A stretch of 64,000 nt of DNA from NCBI GenBank assembly GCA_963815295.1, contig CAWFFZ010000008.1, positions 62,001 to 126,000 of the forward strand. Reading direction: 5' to 3'. The translations under genes were made by a program, and so were the position numbers. The notes below the pieces were generated by a model. It was not told where the DNA came from, made no database searches, and was given only the letters and a program-made list of their open reading frames with translations. The stretch comes from JACDHG01 sp963815295 (GTDB lineage Bacteria; Actinomycetota; Actinomycetes; Propionibacteriales; Nocardioidaceae). How positions within the stretch are numbered: position 1 is the stretch's first letter; the number at the start of each line of letters is the position of its first letter. Below, one piece after another: positions 36,002-43,480 of the stretch.

Positions 36002-37420
36002 TTAGAAGAAGACCCCGCCGATCACAGCGCCGACGGCGATGGTGGTGACAGAGAGGACGAGCATGGGGATGAAGAAGCTGTGGTCGATCAGCTTGGTGCC
36101 CAGTTTGGTGGTGCCCGAGAGGTCGAAGTTCGCCGCGGCGATCTGCGTGCCGTTAGCGGGCAAGGTGTAGACGCCGCCTAGGGCTCCGGCCCACATGCCC
36201 GTCACGACGCCAGGGGCGAGCCCGGCCGCGAGGCCGATGGGCACGATGGTCCGCGTCGCAGTGGACTGACTGGTAGTCAGCGCTGCCACGAGGAACACCG
36301 CCAGCGCGAAGAGGAACTTCCAGTCCGTCACCCATTCGCCGATGGTGCCGACGATGTACTCCTCGTGGGCTGTGATGAAGGTTGCCGTGAGCCAGGCGAT
36401 GCCGAAGAGCGCGATGGCGGAGATCATGCCGGCCTTGAACACCGACTGGTCGGGCACGCTCGTGACGTCCGGACGGCCGACGTACAGGATTACTGCGCCC
36501 ACCACGAACATCACGAGAACGATGGTCGTGGTCATGTCGATCGGCACCTGGCCCTCTCCTGGGACCTTGAACGCCGGACGAAGGTCGGGGAACAGGCCGA
36601 GGAGCACGATGGCCACCACACCGACGAAAAAGACCAGGGCTGAGTTGCGGCCCTTTGACGTGTAGACGAGCTGCGACGCGGACGAGGCGGGTGTGCCGGT
36701 ACCAGTCGCAGCTGACTGCTCGGCTCCTGATCCTCCGTCACCGCTGGGGACCGCGGCGACTGTCGCGTGGCGGGAAGCCAGCTCGCCCGAGGTGATCTTG
36801 GCCTGGACCGCCGGGTCGTCATCGAGGTCCTTCCACAGCCGGTTGGTCACCAGCGATGTGACCACGATCCCGATGACGCACGCCGGGAGGGTGATGGCCA
36901 GGATCTCGGTGAGGCCAAGGTTGTAGGGGCCGACCTCGGTGAGAGTCAGCATCGCCGCCATCGCGGCTGAGACCGGCGACGCCGCAAGGGCGATACCTGA
37001 CTGGACCACGGTAACGGTCAGCGGCCGGGAGGGCCGGATGCCGTTCTTGTAGGAGACGTCGTAGATGACGGGCAGCAGCGGGTAGATGATGTTGCCGGTC
37101 CCGGAGCCGATGCAGAACAGGAACGCCGTCAAGGGCGCAATCAGGGTGATCTGTTTTGGACGGCTCTCGATGACCTTGGCTGCCATCGCCACCATCCAGT
37201 CGACACCCCCTGCCGCCTGCATGAGGGCTGCTGCGGTGACCACCGCAAGGATGATGGCGAGTGCCGCGCCGGGCGGCTCGCCCGGAGCCTCACCGAAGAC
37301 GAAGACGAGGACGAAGGTGCCGAGGCCGCCCCACAGGCCGACCCCTACCCCGCCAGCCCGGGTTCCCATGACGATGGCCCCAAGGACAACCAGCCCCTCG
37401 AGCACGAATGTCGCGTCCAT
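36002..37420 (-). CDS. DcuA/DcuB-type C4-dicarboxylate transporter family protein
   Basis: A 472-residue membrane protein with about 11-12 helices. VTAAALMQAAGGVDWMVAMAAKVIESRPKQITLIAPLTAF and GSGTGNIIYPLLPVIYDVSYKNGIRPSRPLTVTVV are the conserved blocks of Dcu carriers, which exchange fumarate, malate, aspartate and succinate. A long central loop (about residues 215-250, Gly/Ser/Thr rich) is less typical. It is the second gene of the five-gene operon, 36 bp after the small lipoprotein gene. In an aerobic actinobacterium the substrate may be aspartate-like rather than fumarate. Confidence 0.88.
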   Translation of the reverse strand: MDATFVLEGLVVLGAIVMGTRAGGVGVGLWGGLGTFVLVFVFGEAPGEPPGAALAIILAVVTAAALMQAAGGVDWMVAMAAKVIESRPKQITLIAPLTAFLFCIGSGTGNIIYPLLPVIYDVSYKNGIRPSRPLTVTVVQSGIALAASPVSAAMAAMLTLTEVGPYNLGLTEILAITLPACVIGIVVTSLVTNRLWKDLDDDPAVQAKITSGELASRHATVAAVPSGDGGSGAEQSAATGTGTPASSASQLVYTSKGRNSALVFFVGVVAIVLLGLFPDLRPAFKVPGEGQVPIDMTTTIVLVMFVVGAVILYVGRPDVTSVPDQSVFKAGMISAIALFGIAWLTATFITAHEEYIVGTIGEWVTDWKFLFALAVFLVAALTTSQSTATRTIVPIGLAAGLAPGVVTGMWAGALGGVYTLPANGTQIAAANFDLSGTTKLGTKLIDHSFFIPMLVLSVTTIAVGAVIGGVFF

Positions 37421-37456
37421 CTCGTTGCCTTCTTTCTGAGGTTCTGGCTGTGGCCT

Positions 37457-37870
37457 TCAGTCCAAGTTGCACTGCACGTCGGCGATGTCCTTCAGCGCGG
37501 CCCAGGCCTCGGCGACGTCTTCTAAGGAGTCCTCCAGCAGTGGGCGTGCTGTCTCAACGGCCTCGCTGCCTGCGTCGACCGCGGCCTGCCTGACGGCGTC
37601 TACGCTGGCGCGGAGCGTCGAGATGGCCGTGTCGAGGCGTCCTTCGGACACTGCTTGGAACTGGTCGAGCTCGGCCTCGACCTCCTCCGACGCAGCTCGC
37701 AGATCCTCGACCTTGGCGGTCAGCGGGTCCTGCTCTTGAAACTCGTCTGCCGCCGTCACCAGGTCGTCGTACTGGCTGCAGTAGTTCTGGTCATCTGTGT
37801 CGCCGCAGGCGGCCAGCAGCGGGATTGCGGCGATGGCAACACCCGCCGTGAGGAGTGATCGCATTCTCAT
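37457..37870 (-). CDS. small coiled-coil lipoprotein, unknown function
   Basis: A 137-residue protein with a lipoprotein signal: charged MRMR, hydrophobic stretch and lipobox LAAC at residues 19-22. The mature part is acidic and almost entirely helical, with heptad-like stretches (KVEDLRAASEEVEAELDQF, RLDTAISTLRASVDAVRQA) and a pair of extra cysteines (NYC near residue 31, VQC near the end). It heads the five-gene operon, which suggests a membrane-anchored partner of the transporters. No family is recognised. Confidence 0.78.
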   Translation of the reverse strand: MRMRSLLTAGVAIAAIPLLAACGDTDDQNYCSQYDDLVTAADEFQEQDPLTAKVEDLRAASEEVEAELDQFQAVSEGRLDTAISTLRASVDAVRQAAVDAGSEAVETARPLLEDSLEDVAEAWAALKDIADVQCNLD

Positions 37871-37968
37871 CGCTCGTCCTCCTGCTCAGACCCTCGCGCC
37901 CTCGGTCAACGCTCTGTGCGGTCCTTTACCGACATATGGTGACGGTATTGACGCAACGCGCGGTCAGC

Positions 37969-37987
37969 CTCACCCGCGGCGGGTGAA
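37969..37987. promoter_or_regulatory. 19-bp palindrome, site C, before the lipoprotein operon
   Basis: CTCACCC-GCGGC-GGGTGAA, one mismatch from a perfect inverted repeat, 99 bp upstream of the lipoprotein start. Confidence 0.7.
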
Positions 37988-38050
37988 ACCGACTGTGACA
38001 AAGAGGGCGCGTGGTCACCCATGTGAGTTGTCCCCTTGGCTGACTGACTT

Positions 38051-38069
38051 CTCACCCTGGCCGGGTGAC
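38051..38069. promoter_or_regulatory. 19-bp palindrome, site D, before the HerA-type ATPase gene
   Basis: CTCACCC-TGGCC-GGGTGAC, one mismatch from a perfect inverted repeat, with the same 5-bp spacer as the other copies. It is 117 bp upstream of the chosen ATPase start (38186). Confidence 0.7.
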
Positions 38070-38185
38070 GAGGCATGAAACCCATCTGGGCGAGGATGGC
38101 GACTGTCTCGAGTCATCGAGTCCCCGGCAGCGTGATCGTGTTTCTCGAGGCGTTGACGCGCCAGGTGTCTAAGGAGTGCGCGTCC

Positions 38186-39718
38186 GTGTCAGAAGCATCA
38201 GCAGGTTCGGTGGCCGGTCATGAAGCGGGAGCAGGTTCGGTGGCTGACCGGGTGACCGAGTACCGGGCATATCGCGAGGAGTTGGAGCGGGGATTGCTTC
38301 CGCTAGCCACGTCGGTGGATGGGCGCCGGTTCACGCTCCAGGCCTCCCTGCACGGGCTCGCCCTGCAGGCCGGTGGCTACGTCGTCATCGAGGGCGACGG
38401 TCAGACGTGTCTGGGTCAGGTCCTGACGTTGCGTCCCGACTCGGTGTCTGTTCCCGACTTCGGCTTCGCGGCTTCATCGGCCACGCAGGTCCGAGGCGCG
38501 CGTGGGGAGGGCATCGTTCTGGACGGGCCTGGCCACACCTTCCATGACGCCACGGTGCGGCCGGCGACTCCTGAAGAGGTCGAGGCTTGGATCGTACGCG
38601 TGCGGCCAGATCGCTCGGCGTTGACTATCGGCGAGCTGATGCTCGCACCAGGGGTCGCTGCAGCCTTGGATGCTGGAGGTTTCAACCGGCATACCTTCAT
38701 GTGCGGGCAATCCGGCTCCGGCAAGACGTATTCCCTAGGTCTCGTGCTTGAGCGTCTGCTGGTGGAGACAAGTATTCGCTTGATCATTCTCGACCCCAAC
38801 TCCGACTACGTCCGACTGTCCGAAGTGCGCGAAACCACCGACCCAAGTCTGGCGGCTGCCTACGCCTCGGCTGCCAATGGCGTATCGGTCTGGCGGAACC
38901 TCCCCGACGCCGAACACCCCCTTCGACTGCAGTTCGCCGAGGTCGACGCGGCGGCCCAGGCAGCACTCCTCCGGCTAGACCCGATCAAGGACCGTGAAGA
39001 GCACGCTGCCCTCTCGGGGCTCCTTGCCGCCAGCGACAAGGGCAGGCCGCTGATCAGCGGCCTTGACGCCTTGGTGACGTCGGAGAATGCGGATGTACGC
39101 CAGCTCGGGCTGCGAGCAGCCAACCTTGGCGTCTTGAACTGGTCGATCTGGAGCCGCGGGCAGGGGAGGTCACTGGTCGAGGAACTGGAGGAACCCACCG
39201 CACGGTGCCTGGTGGTCGACCTGGGCTCGCTGGACAGAATCGAAGAGCAGCGACTCATCACCGAGACCGTGCTCTCGACCTTGTGGCGAGACCGGACTCG
39301 ACGCGAGCCCTGCCTGGTGGTCATCGACGAAGCACACAACGTCTGCCCCAGGACATCGGTCGACCCTATGACGGCTCTCGCGACCAACTACGCCGCGCTG
39401 ATCGCCGCTGAAGGACGGAAGTTCGGGCTCTATCTGCTGACCTCGACACAGCGCCCGCAGAAAGTCAGCGAGGAGGTGCTCTCACAGTGCGACAACCTGC
39501 TCCTCATGCGGATGAACTCCGAAGCCGATCTCGGCTATCTGAGGGAGGTCTTCTCGTTCGTGCCCGCGGGTCTCATCGAGCGGGCGACGACCTTTGGCAT
39601 GGGTGAGACCCTGGTTGCCGGGAAGTTCTTCTCCCACCCAAGCTACGTAAAGTTCGGCGCACGGATCTCAGAGGAGGGCGGTGCCGACATTCCCACCTCC
39701 TGGGCGAGCCCCGGCTGA
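38186..39718 (+). CDS. HerA/VirB4-like ATPase (DUF87 helicase family)
   Basis: A 510-residue protein. GTG 38186 is chosen because AAGGAG lies 9 nt upstream; the longer frame to 38075 runs through operator D's flank. An N-terminal beta-barrel-like region (FTLQASLHGLALQAGGYVVIEGDG) precedes Walker A GQSGSGKT (residues 174-181) and Walker B LVVIDEAH (377-384). LLTSTQRPQKVSEEVLSQCDNLLLMRMNSEADL is the typical HerA sensor/arginine-finger block. It probably forms a hexameric DNA translocase or ATPase. No NurA, Sir2 or other nuclease partner lies beside it. Confidence 0.85.
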   Translation: MSEASAGSVAGHEAGAGSVADRVTEYRAYREELERGLLPLATSVDGRRFTLQASLHGLALQAGGYVVIEGDGQTCLGQVLTLRPDSVSVPDFGFAASSATQVRGARGEGIVLDGPGHTFHDATVRPATPEEVEAWIVRVRPDRSALTIGELMLAPGVAAALDAGGFNRHTFMCGQSGSGKTYSLGLVLERLLVETSIRLIILDPNSDYVRLSEVRETTDPSLAAAYASAANGVSVWRNLPDAEHPLRLQFAEVDAAAQAALLRLDPIKDREEHAALSGLLAASDKGRPLISGLDALVTSENADVRQLGLRAANLGVLNWSIWSRGQGRSLVEELEEPTARCLVVDLGSLDRIEEQRLITETVLSTLWRDRTRREPCLVVIDEAHNVCPRTSVDPMTALATNYAALIAAEGRKFGLYLLTSTQRPQKVSEEVLSQCDNLLLMRMNSEADLGYLREVFSFVPAGLIERATTFGMGETLVAGKFFSHPSYVKFGARISEEGGADIPTSWASPG

Positions 39719-39741
39719 CCAGAGCCTCCTGGTCCCACTAA

Positions 39742-39924
39742 CTACGCCGATAAAGTCGTCGATTGCGCTCGGTCGTGGGTGACCCCGAGCAGGTCGTCGA
39801 TTCGCTCTTGCGTGAGGCTGTCAGGGCTCAGGGTGGCGGCAATGATGAGCTCGGTCAGCAAATCGATTTCCGCGATAATGCCTTCGTCGACGATGAGGTC
39901 CCTATCTGGGGGGCTAGTCATCAT
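39742..39924 (-). CDS. small acidic protein of unknown function (start region duplicated)
   Basis: A 60-residue protein, MMTSPPDRDLIVDEG followed by two helices (IIAEIDLLTELIIAATLSPDSL and TQERIDDLLGV). The EIDLLTELIIAA ... LTQERIDDLLGV pattern resembles small conserved actinobacterial proteins as I remember them; no function is known. No ribosome site precedes ATG 39924. A good one (GAAGAGG) instead precedes an ATG at 39940 that opens an 8-codon overlapping frame (see the tandem repeat). It converges on the HerA gene with a 23-bp gap. Confidence 0.55.
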   Translation of the reverse strand: MMTSPPDRDLIVDEGIIAEIDLLTELIIAATLSPDSLTQERIDDLLGVTHDRAQSTTLSA

Positions 39925-39941
39925 CTGGGGGGCTAGTCATC
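39904..39941. repeat. perfect 19-bp tandem duplication over the start of the small gene
   Basis: Two exact copies of ATCTGGGGGGCTAGTCATC at 39904-39922 and 39923-39941. On the minus strand each copy carries ATGACTAGCCCCCCAGAT, the start of the small gene. Because 19 is not a multiple of 3, the two copies put the upstream ATG out of frame with the gene. Confidence 0.95.
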
Positions 39942-40262
39942 GGTTTCGACCTCTTCTTTTGCGGCGTAGTCAGTGTGTTGAACCCGACACGTGCCATAGG
40001 TCTACCGGTCTAGCGGGGTGTAACCAGCCTAGGTGTGATGCGTGACGGTAGTACATGACCCACACGGGTCATTGACTGTAAGCACTTGTCCAAGCACACA
40101 CGGTCACACGCTGGGGCTGGTGGCCGAGATGCCTTCCGTCCGCCTGTCGTCTGCCGCCGTATGTCGGAAGACGGTGGCAGGCTCCCTGATCAACATGCGA
40201 CTGCCGCGGACCGACTGCTCAAGCAGAGCCCTCGACGCCGCCCGAGCCAAGGAGACTCCGTC
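39942..40262. other. intergenic region before the VOC gene
   Basis: About 320 bp with no convincing gene. It holds the ribosome-binding stretch of the small minus-strand gene (39950-39957), AT-richer sequence around 39950-39990, and a perfect inverted repeat at 40055-40072. A frame open from 40086 into the VOC gene has no family features and is not annotated. Confidence 0.5.
40055..40072. promoter_or_regulatory. perfect inverted repeat ATGACCC-ACAC-GGGTCAT
   Basis: 7-bp arms with a 4-bp spacer, 190 bp upstream of the VOC gene. The GACCC/GGGTC core is related to, but spaced differently from, the CTCACCC-N5-GGGTGAG palindromes. It could be an operator; no cognate regulator is adjacent. Confidence 0.4.
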
Positions 40263-40661
40263 ATGCCGGATACCACGATCAAGCTGCACTCCGTCGTACT
40301 CGACTGCCCAGACCCGAAGGCGCTTGCCGCGTTCTATGCGAAGGTTGTCGGCGGCAAGGTGGCCGACGGCAGCGACGACGACTGGGCATACCTTGAGGCA
40401 CCGCACTCGTTGCTCCAGTTCCAGCGCATCGACAACTACACCCGCCCCGACTGGCCGGACGGTTCGCCGCAGCAGTTCCACCTCGACCTCGAAGTCGAAG
40501 ACATCGTGGCGACGCACGAGTTGGTCGTTGCGGCCGGCGCTGCGCCCCTAGATCCGGTCGATCCGCCGCATTCCAGCTTCACGCGGAACTTCCGTGTGTA
40601 TGCCGACCCTGTCGGACACCCGTTCTGTCTGTGCGGCGGCACCTCGGTCCTGACCGGCTGA
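40263..40661 (+). CDS. VOC (glyoxalase/dioxygenase fold) family protein
   Basis: A 132-residue protein from ATG 40263. The paired beta-alpha-beta modules of the vicinal oxygen chelate fold are visible: TTIKLHSVVLDCPDPKALAAFYAKVVGG, then FHLDLEVEDIVATHELVVAAGA and the closing VYADPVGHPFCL. Candidate metal ligands are His9, His (QQFHLDLE) and the C-terminal region (GHPFCL lacks the usual Glu), so metal binding is uncertain. It could be a glyoxalase, an antibiotic-binding protein or an unknown isomerase. Confidence 0.82.
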   Translation: MPDTTIKLHSVVLDCPDPKALAAFYAKVVGGKVADGSDDDWAYLEAPHSLLQFQRIDNYTRPDWPDGSPQQFHLDLEVEDIVATHELVVAAGAAPLDPVDPPHSSFTRNFRVYADPVGHPFCLCGGTSVLTG

Positions 40662-40694
40662 GGCCTGGCCGCAGCAGCTAGCACGCGCCGCGGG

Positions 40695-42413
40695 TCAGAT
40701 CCACTTCGTCAGCCACATCCGGTCGTTCCATGCTTCGTTGGTGAGGAGACCGGACGACCAGATCGGGTAGAAGTACACGAAGTTCAGCGCGACGGCGAGC
40801 ACGAAGACACCGGCCGCGACCGACCCGATCAGCCGTCGTTGGTAGGGGGCGTCCCCCTTCCCCATGATCTTGCCGAGCACCAACGTCACACCGATGACCG
40901 TGAACGGAATGATGGCAATGGCGTAGTAGAAGAAAATCGGCCGCTGGTCATTCCAGAACCATGGCAGCCACGTGGTCAGGACGCCGACGATCGGAATGCC
41001 GAATCGCCAGTCCCGTCGGCTCAGCCAGTACCCCGCTGCGACGAAGAGTGCGAGCACGCCACCCCACCAGAGCACCGGGGTGCCGAGCGCGAGGATCTGC
41101 TTGACACACTGCTGCCCCTCGGGGCAGTTCGGGATCTCCTTCTGGTCGCCTGACACCGAAGCAATTCCCAGGGGTCGGTTGAGGACGAGCCAACCGCCGG
41201 GGTCGGACTGGAACGGGTGCGTTGCGTCCTTGATGAAGTCGCCCGTGTGGAACATGTAGATCTCTTTATGGAAGTTCCAGAGCATGTTGAGGTCGTGACG
41301 GACCTCGCCCACGGTCGTCGTCGGATTGTCGTCTACGGAGCTCCACGTCCAGTCCTTGTCGTCAACCGCCGTGCCGAAGGCCTCCTCGAACTTCTCGGCG
41401 TGGGTCAGGAATCCCATCCACGTGCCGACGTATACAACGAGACCAACCATGACGATCGAGAAGAACGACGGGATCGCATCGACGACCAGGGACTTCAAGG
41501 GCGCCCACCGCACGCCGATGGAGCGCCGCATCCCGGAGTCCCAAACCCAGGCGAGCAGACCAAACCCGATGACGACAAACACTGCGCTCCACTTGGTGCC
41601 GGCCGCCAGGCCGAAGCAGACTCCAGCAGTGATTCGCCATGGCCGTAGCAGGAAGCCACGGATGGGACCGAAGCGCCAAGGGCCAAGCCTGGAAGAGATC
41701 TCGTACGTGCGGGCCAGTTTCGCGCGCGCCCAGTCGCGGTCGGCCACAAGGCAATGCACAGCGCAGAGCAGCCAGAAGGCCAAGAAGATGTCGAGCAAAG
41801 CGATCCGCGACATCACAAAGTGAAGCCCGTCGAGGGCAAGCAGTAAGCCGGCTACACACCCCAGCAGTGTCGAGCCCGTGAGCCGCCGGACGAGGCGGCA
41901 CATCACCAACACCATCAAGGTGCCGATCAGCGCCGACGAGAACCGCCAGCCGAACGCCGTCATCCCGAACATCCACTCGCCGAACGCGATCATCCACTTG
42001 CCCACCTCCGGGTGGACGACGAGGCTCGGCCCGTCGGCAAAGATGCCCTCGGTCGTGCCGGAGTTGATCTTGGCGTCGGCTTCACTGCCGTTGTCGTCGT
42101 TGCCGTCGTTGACGAAATTGGTGGCGTGACCCTTGATGAGCAAGGAGTACGCGTCTTTGGCGTAGTACGTCTCGTCGAACGTGATGTCGTGAGGAGTGTT
42201 GAGGCTCCAGAACTGGAGGATGCCGGCGCAGAGCGTGATGATCAGTGGCGCCAGCCAGCCCCAGAGCACGTCGCTGCGGTATGACGGTGGGGTCAGCCGC
42301 CGACGTACACGTGGAAGCGGCTCCCCGTCGATCGTGCTGCCCAGCAACGCAACTGAGGTGCTGCGCTTGTCGGCCAAGTCGCCCGGCGCAGCCTCCTCCG
42401 TCGTCGTCGCCAC
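40695..42413 (-). CDS. pmt: polyprenyl-phosphate-mannose:protein O-mannosyltransferase (GT39)
   Basis: A 572-residue polytopic membrane protein from GTG 42413. The first external loop has ITFDETYYAKDAYSLLIKGH with the catalytic Asp-Glu of PMT enzymes. HPEVGKWMIAFGEW and about 11 helices follow, ending with FYYAIAIIPFTVIG and the Arg-rich C-terminal turn. It transfers mannose from polyprenyl phosphate to exported proteins. It is divergent from rsmI exactly as Rv1002c and Rv1003 are in M. tuberculosis. A duplicated hairpin sequence fills the shared 158-bp promoter region. Confidence 0.93.
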   Translation of the reverse strand: MATTTEEAAPGDLADKRSTSVALLGSTIDGEPLPRVRRRLTPPSYRSDVLWGWLAPLIITLCAGILQFWSLNTPHDITFDETYYAKDAYSLLIKGHATNFVNDGNDDNGSEADAKINSGTTEGIFADGPSLVVHPEVGKWMIAFGEWMFGMTAFGWRFSSALIGTLMVLVMCRLVRRLTGSTLLGCVAGLLLALDGLHFVMSRIALLDIFLAFWLLCAVHCLVADRDWARAKLARTYEISSRLGPWRFGPIRGFLLRPWRITAGVCFGLAAGTKWSAVFVVIGFGLLAWVWDSGMRRSIGVRWAPLKSLVVDAIPSFFSIVMVGLVVYVGTWMGFLTHAEKFEEAFGTAVDDKDWTWSSVDDNPTTTVGEVRHDLNMLWNFHKEIYMFHTGDFIKDATHPFQSDPGGWLVLNRPLGIASVSGDQKEIPNCPEGQQCVKQILALGTPVLWWGGVLALFVAAGYWLSRRDWRFGIPIVGVLTTWLPWFWNDQRPIFFYYAIAIIPFTVIGVTLVLGKIMGKGDAPYQRRLIGSVAAGVFVLAVALNFVYFYPIWSSGLLTNEAWNDRMWLTKWI

Positions 42414-42438
42414 GCCGACATCGTACGGTCACGACTGC

Positions 42439-42548
42439 CTTGCGTCCGTAGCGCCGAGCGCTATCGCGACCGAGCCTACGGACGTTGGTGACCCGCACCC
42501 ACTTGCGTCCGTAGGCTGAGCGCCATGCGACCGGGCGCACGGACGTTG
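42439..42548. repeat. tandem pair of near-identical hairpin units between pmt and rsmI
   Basis: Copy 1 (42439-42487) and copy 2 (42502-42548) both start CTTGCGTCCGTAG and end ACGGACGTTG, with an imperfectly repeated interior (GAGCGC ... GCGACCG). In copy 1 the ends CGTCCGTAG and CTACGGACG are perfect inverted arms; in copy 2 the arms are GCGTCCGT and ACGGACG. The unit is about 48 bp. Confidence 0.85.
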
Positions 42549-42571
42549 CGGCCCGCTGCGAGGATGCACGT

Positions 42572-43396
42572 ATGACGCTCGTGCTGGCGGCCACTCCGAT
42601 CGGCCGGGTAGACGATGCCCCACCTCGGCTCGCGGCCGAGCTCGCGAGTGCCGATGTCGTGGCGGCCGAGGACACTCGCCGGCTGCGCCGCCTGGCCAAA
42701 GACCTCGACATCGCGCTGACCGGCCGCGTGGTCTCCTACTTCGAGGGCAACGAAGCACAGCGCACGCCCCAGCTGGTGGAGGCGCTGGCGGCAGGGGAGC
42801 GGGTCGTCCTCGTGACCGACGCCGGGATGCCGTCCGTATCGGACCCCGGCTATCGGCTTGTCGTGGCTGCGGTCGAAGCCGGCGTCGATGTCACCGCGAT
42901 CCCCGGCCCCTCGGCAGTCCTCACGGCGCTGGCCGTTTCCGGCCTGCCGGTAGACCGCTTCTGCTTCGAGGGTTTCCTGCCGCGCAAGCCGGGCGAACGG
43001 TCGCGGCGCCTCGACGCGCTCGCCACCGAAGAGCGCACGATGGTCTTCTTCGAAGCGCCGCATCGCACCGAGCAGACCTTGCGCGCGATGGCCGATGCGT
43101 TCGGCGCTGACCGCCCGGCGGCGGTGTGCCGAGAGCTCACGAAGACCCATGAAGAGGTACGCCGCGGAGCCCTGAGTGAGCTGACCGAGTGGGCTGCCGA
43201 AAGGGTTCGGGGCGAAGTCACTCTCGTGGTCGGCGGTGTGGTCGCAGGGCAGCAGCTCGACCTCGACGACGAGGCGCTCCACACCCTGGTCGCCAGCGAG
43301 GTCGAGCGCGGGCTCAGCACGAAGGACGCCGTCGCGGCGGTCGCACGTCATACCGGCATACCGAGGAAGACCGTCTACGCCGCCGCCCACCGCTGA
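42572..43396 (+). CDS. rsmI: 16S rRNA (cytidine(1402)-2'-O)-methyltransferase
   Basis: A 274-residue protein from ATG 42572. It has the tetrapyrrole-methylase fold of RsmI: LVLAATPIGRVDDAPPRLAAELASADVVAAEDTRRL, then VLVTDAGMPSVSDPGYRLV and IPGPSAVLTALAVSGL, with FEGFLPRKPGERSRRL and FFEAPHRTEQTL. It 2'-O-methylates C1402 in the ribosomal decoding centre. It is the first gene of the conserved plus-strand series rsmI, metG, tatD, rpfB, ksgA, ispE. Confidence 0.96.
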   Translation: MTLVLAATPIGRVDDAPPRLAAELASADVVAAEDTRRLRRLAKDLDIALTGRVVSYFEGNEAQRTPQLVEALAAGERVVLVTDAGMPSVSDPGYRLVVAAVEAGVDVTAIPGPSAVLTALAVSGLPVDRFCFEGFLPRKPGERSRRLDALATEERTMVFFEAPHRTEQTLRAMADAFGADRPAAVCRELTKTHEEVRRGALSELTEWAAERVRGEVTLVVGGVVAGQQLDLDDEALHTLVASEVERGLSTKDAVAAVARHTGIPRKTVYAAAHR

Positions 43397-43480
43397 CCAG
43401 CCGACTTGTCAGAAGCTCGCCGTGTCCAGGCCTGCTCACGCGCTGACAAGTCGTTCGACACGGACCCTAGGATTGTTGTC

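Larger units (their letters stand above)
37871..38185. other. 315-bp divergent intergenic region with two copies of the 19-bp palindrome
   Basis: This gap separates the lipoprotein operon (leftward) from the HerA-type ATPase gene (rightward). It contains palindrome sites C and D, 63 bp apart between arm centres' equivalents (82-bp start-to-start), and an AT-richer stretch around 37925-37955 (TTTACC, ATATGG) that could hold a promoter. A reading frame continues from ATG 38075 into the ATPase, but I do not regard it as coding. No RNA gene is seen. Confidence 0.6.

Noticed and set aside
38075..38185. 37-residue N-terminal extension of the HerA-type ATPase
   Set aside because: It lies in the promoter region just after operator D, and a much better ribosome site (AAGGAG) precedes the GTG at 38186.
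20501..40700. Integrative element inserted at tRNA-Ala
   Set aside because: No integrase, no relaxase and no second copy of the tRNA 3' end was found; only the location is suggestive.
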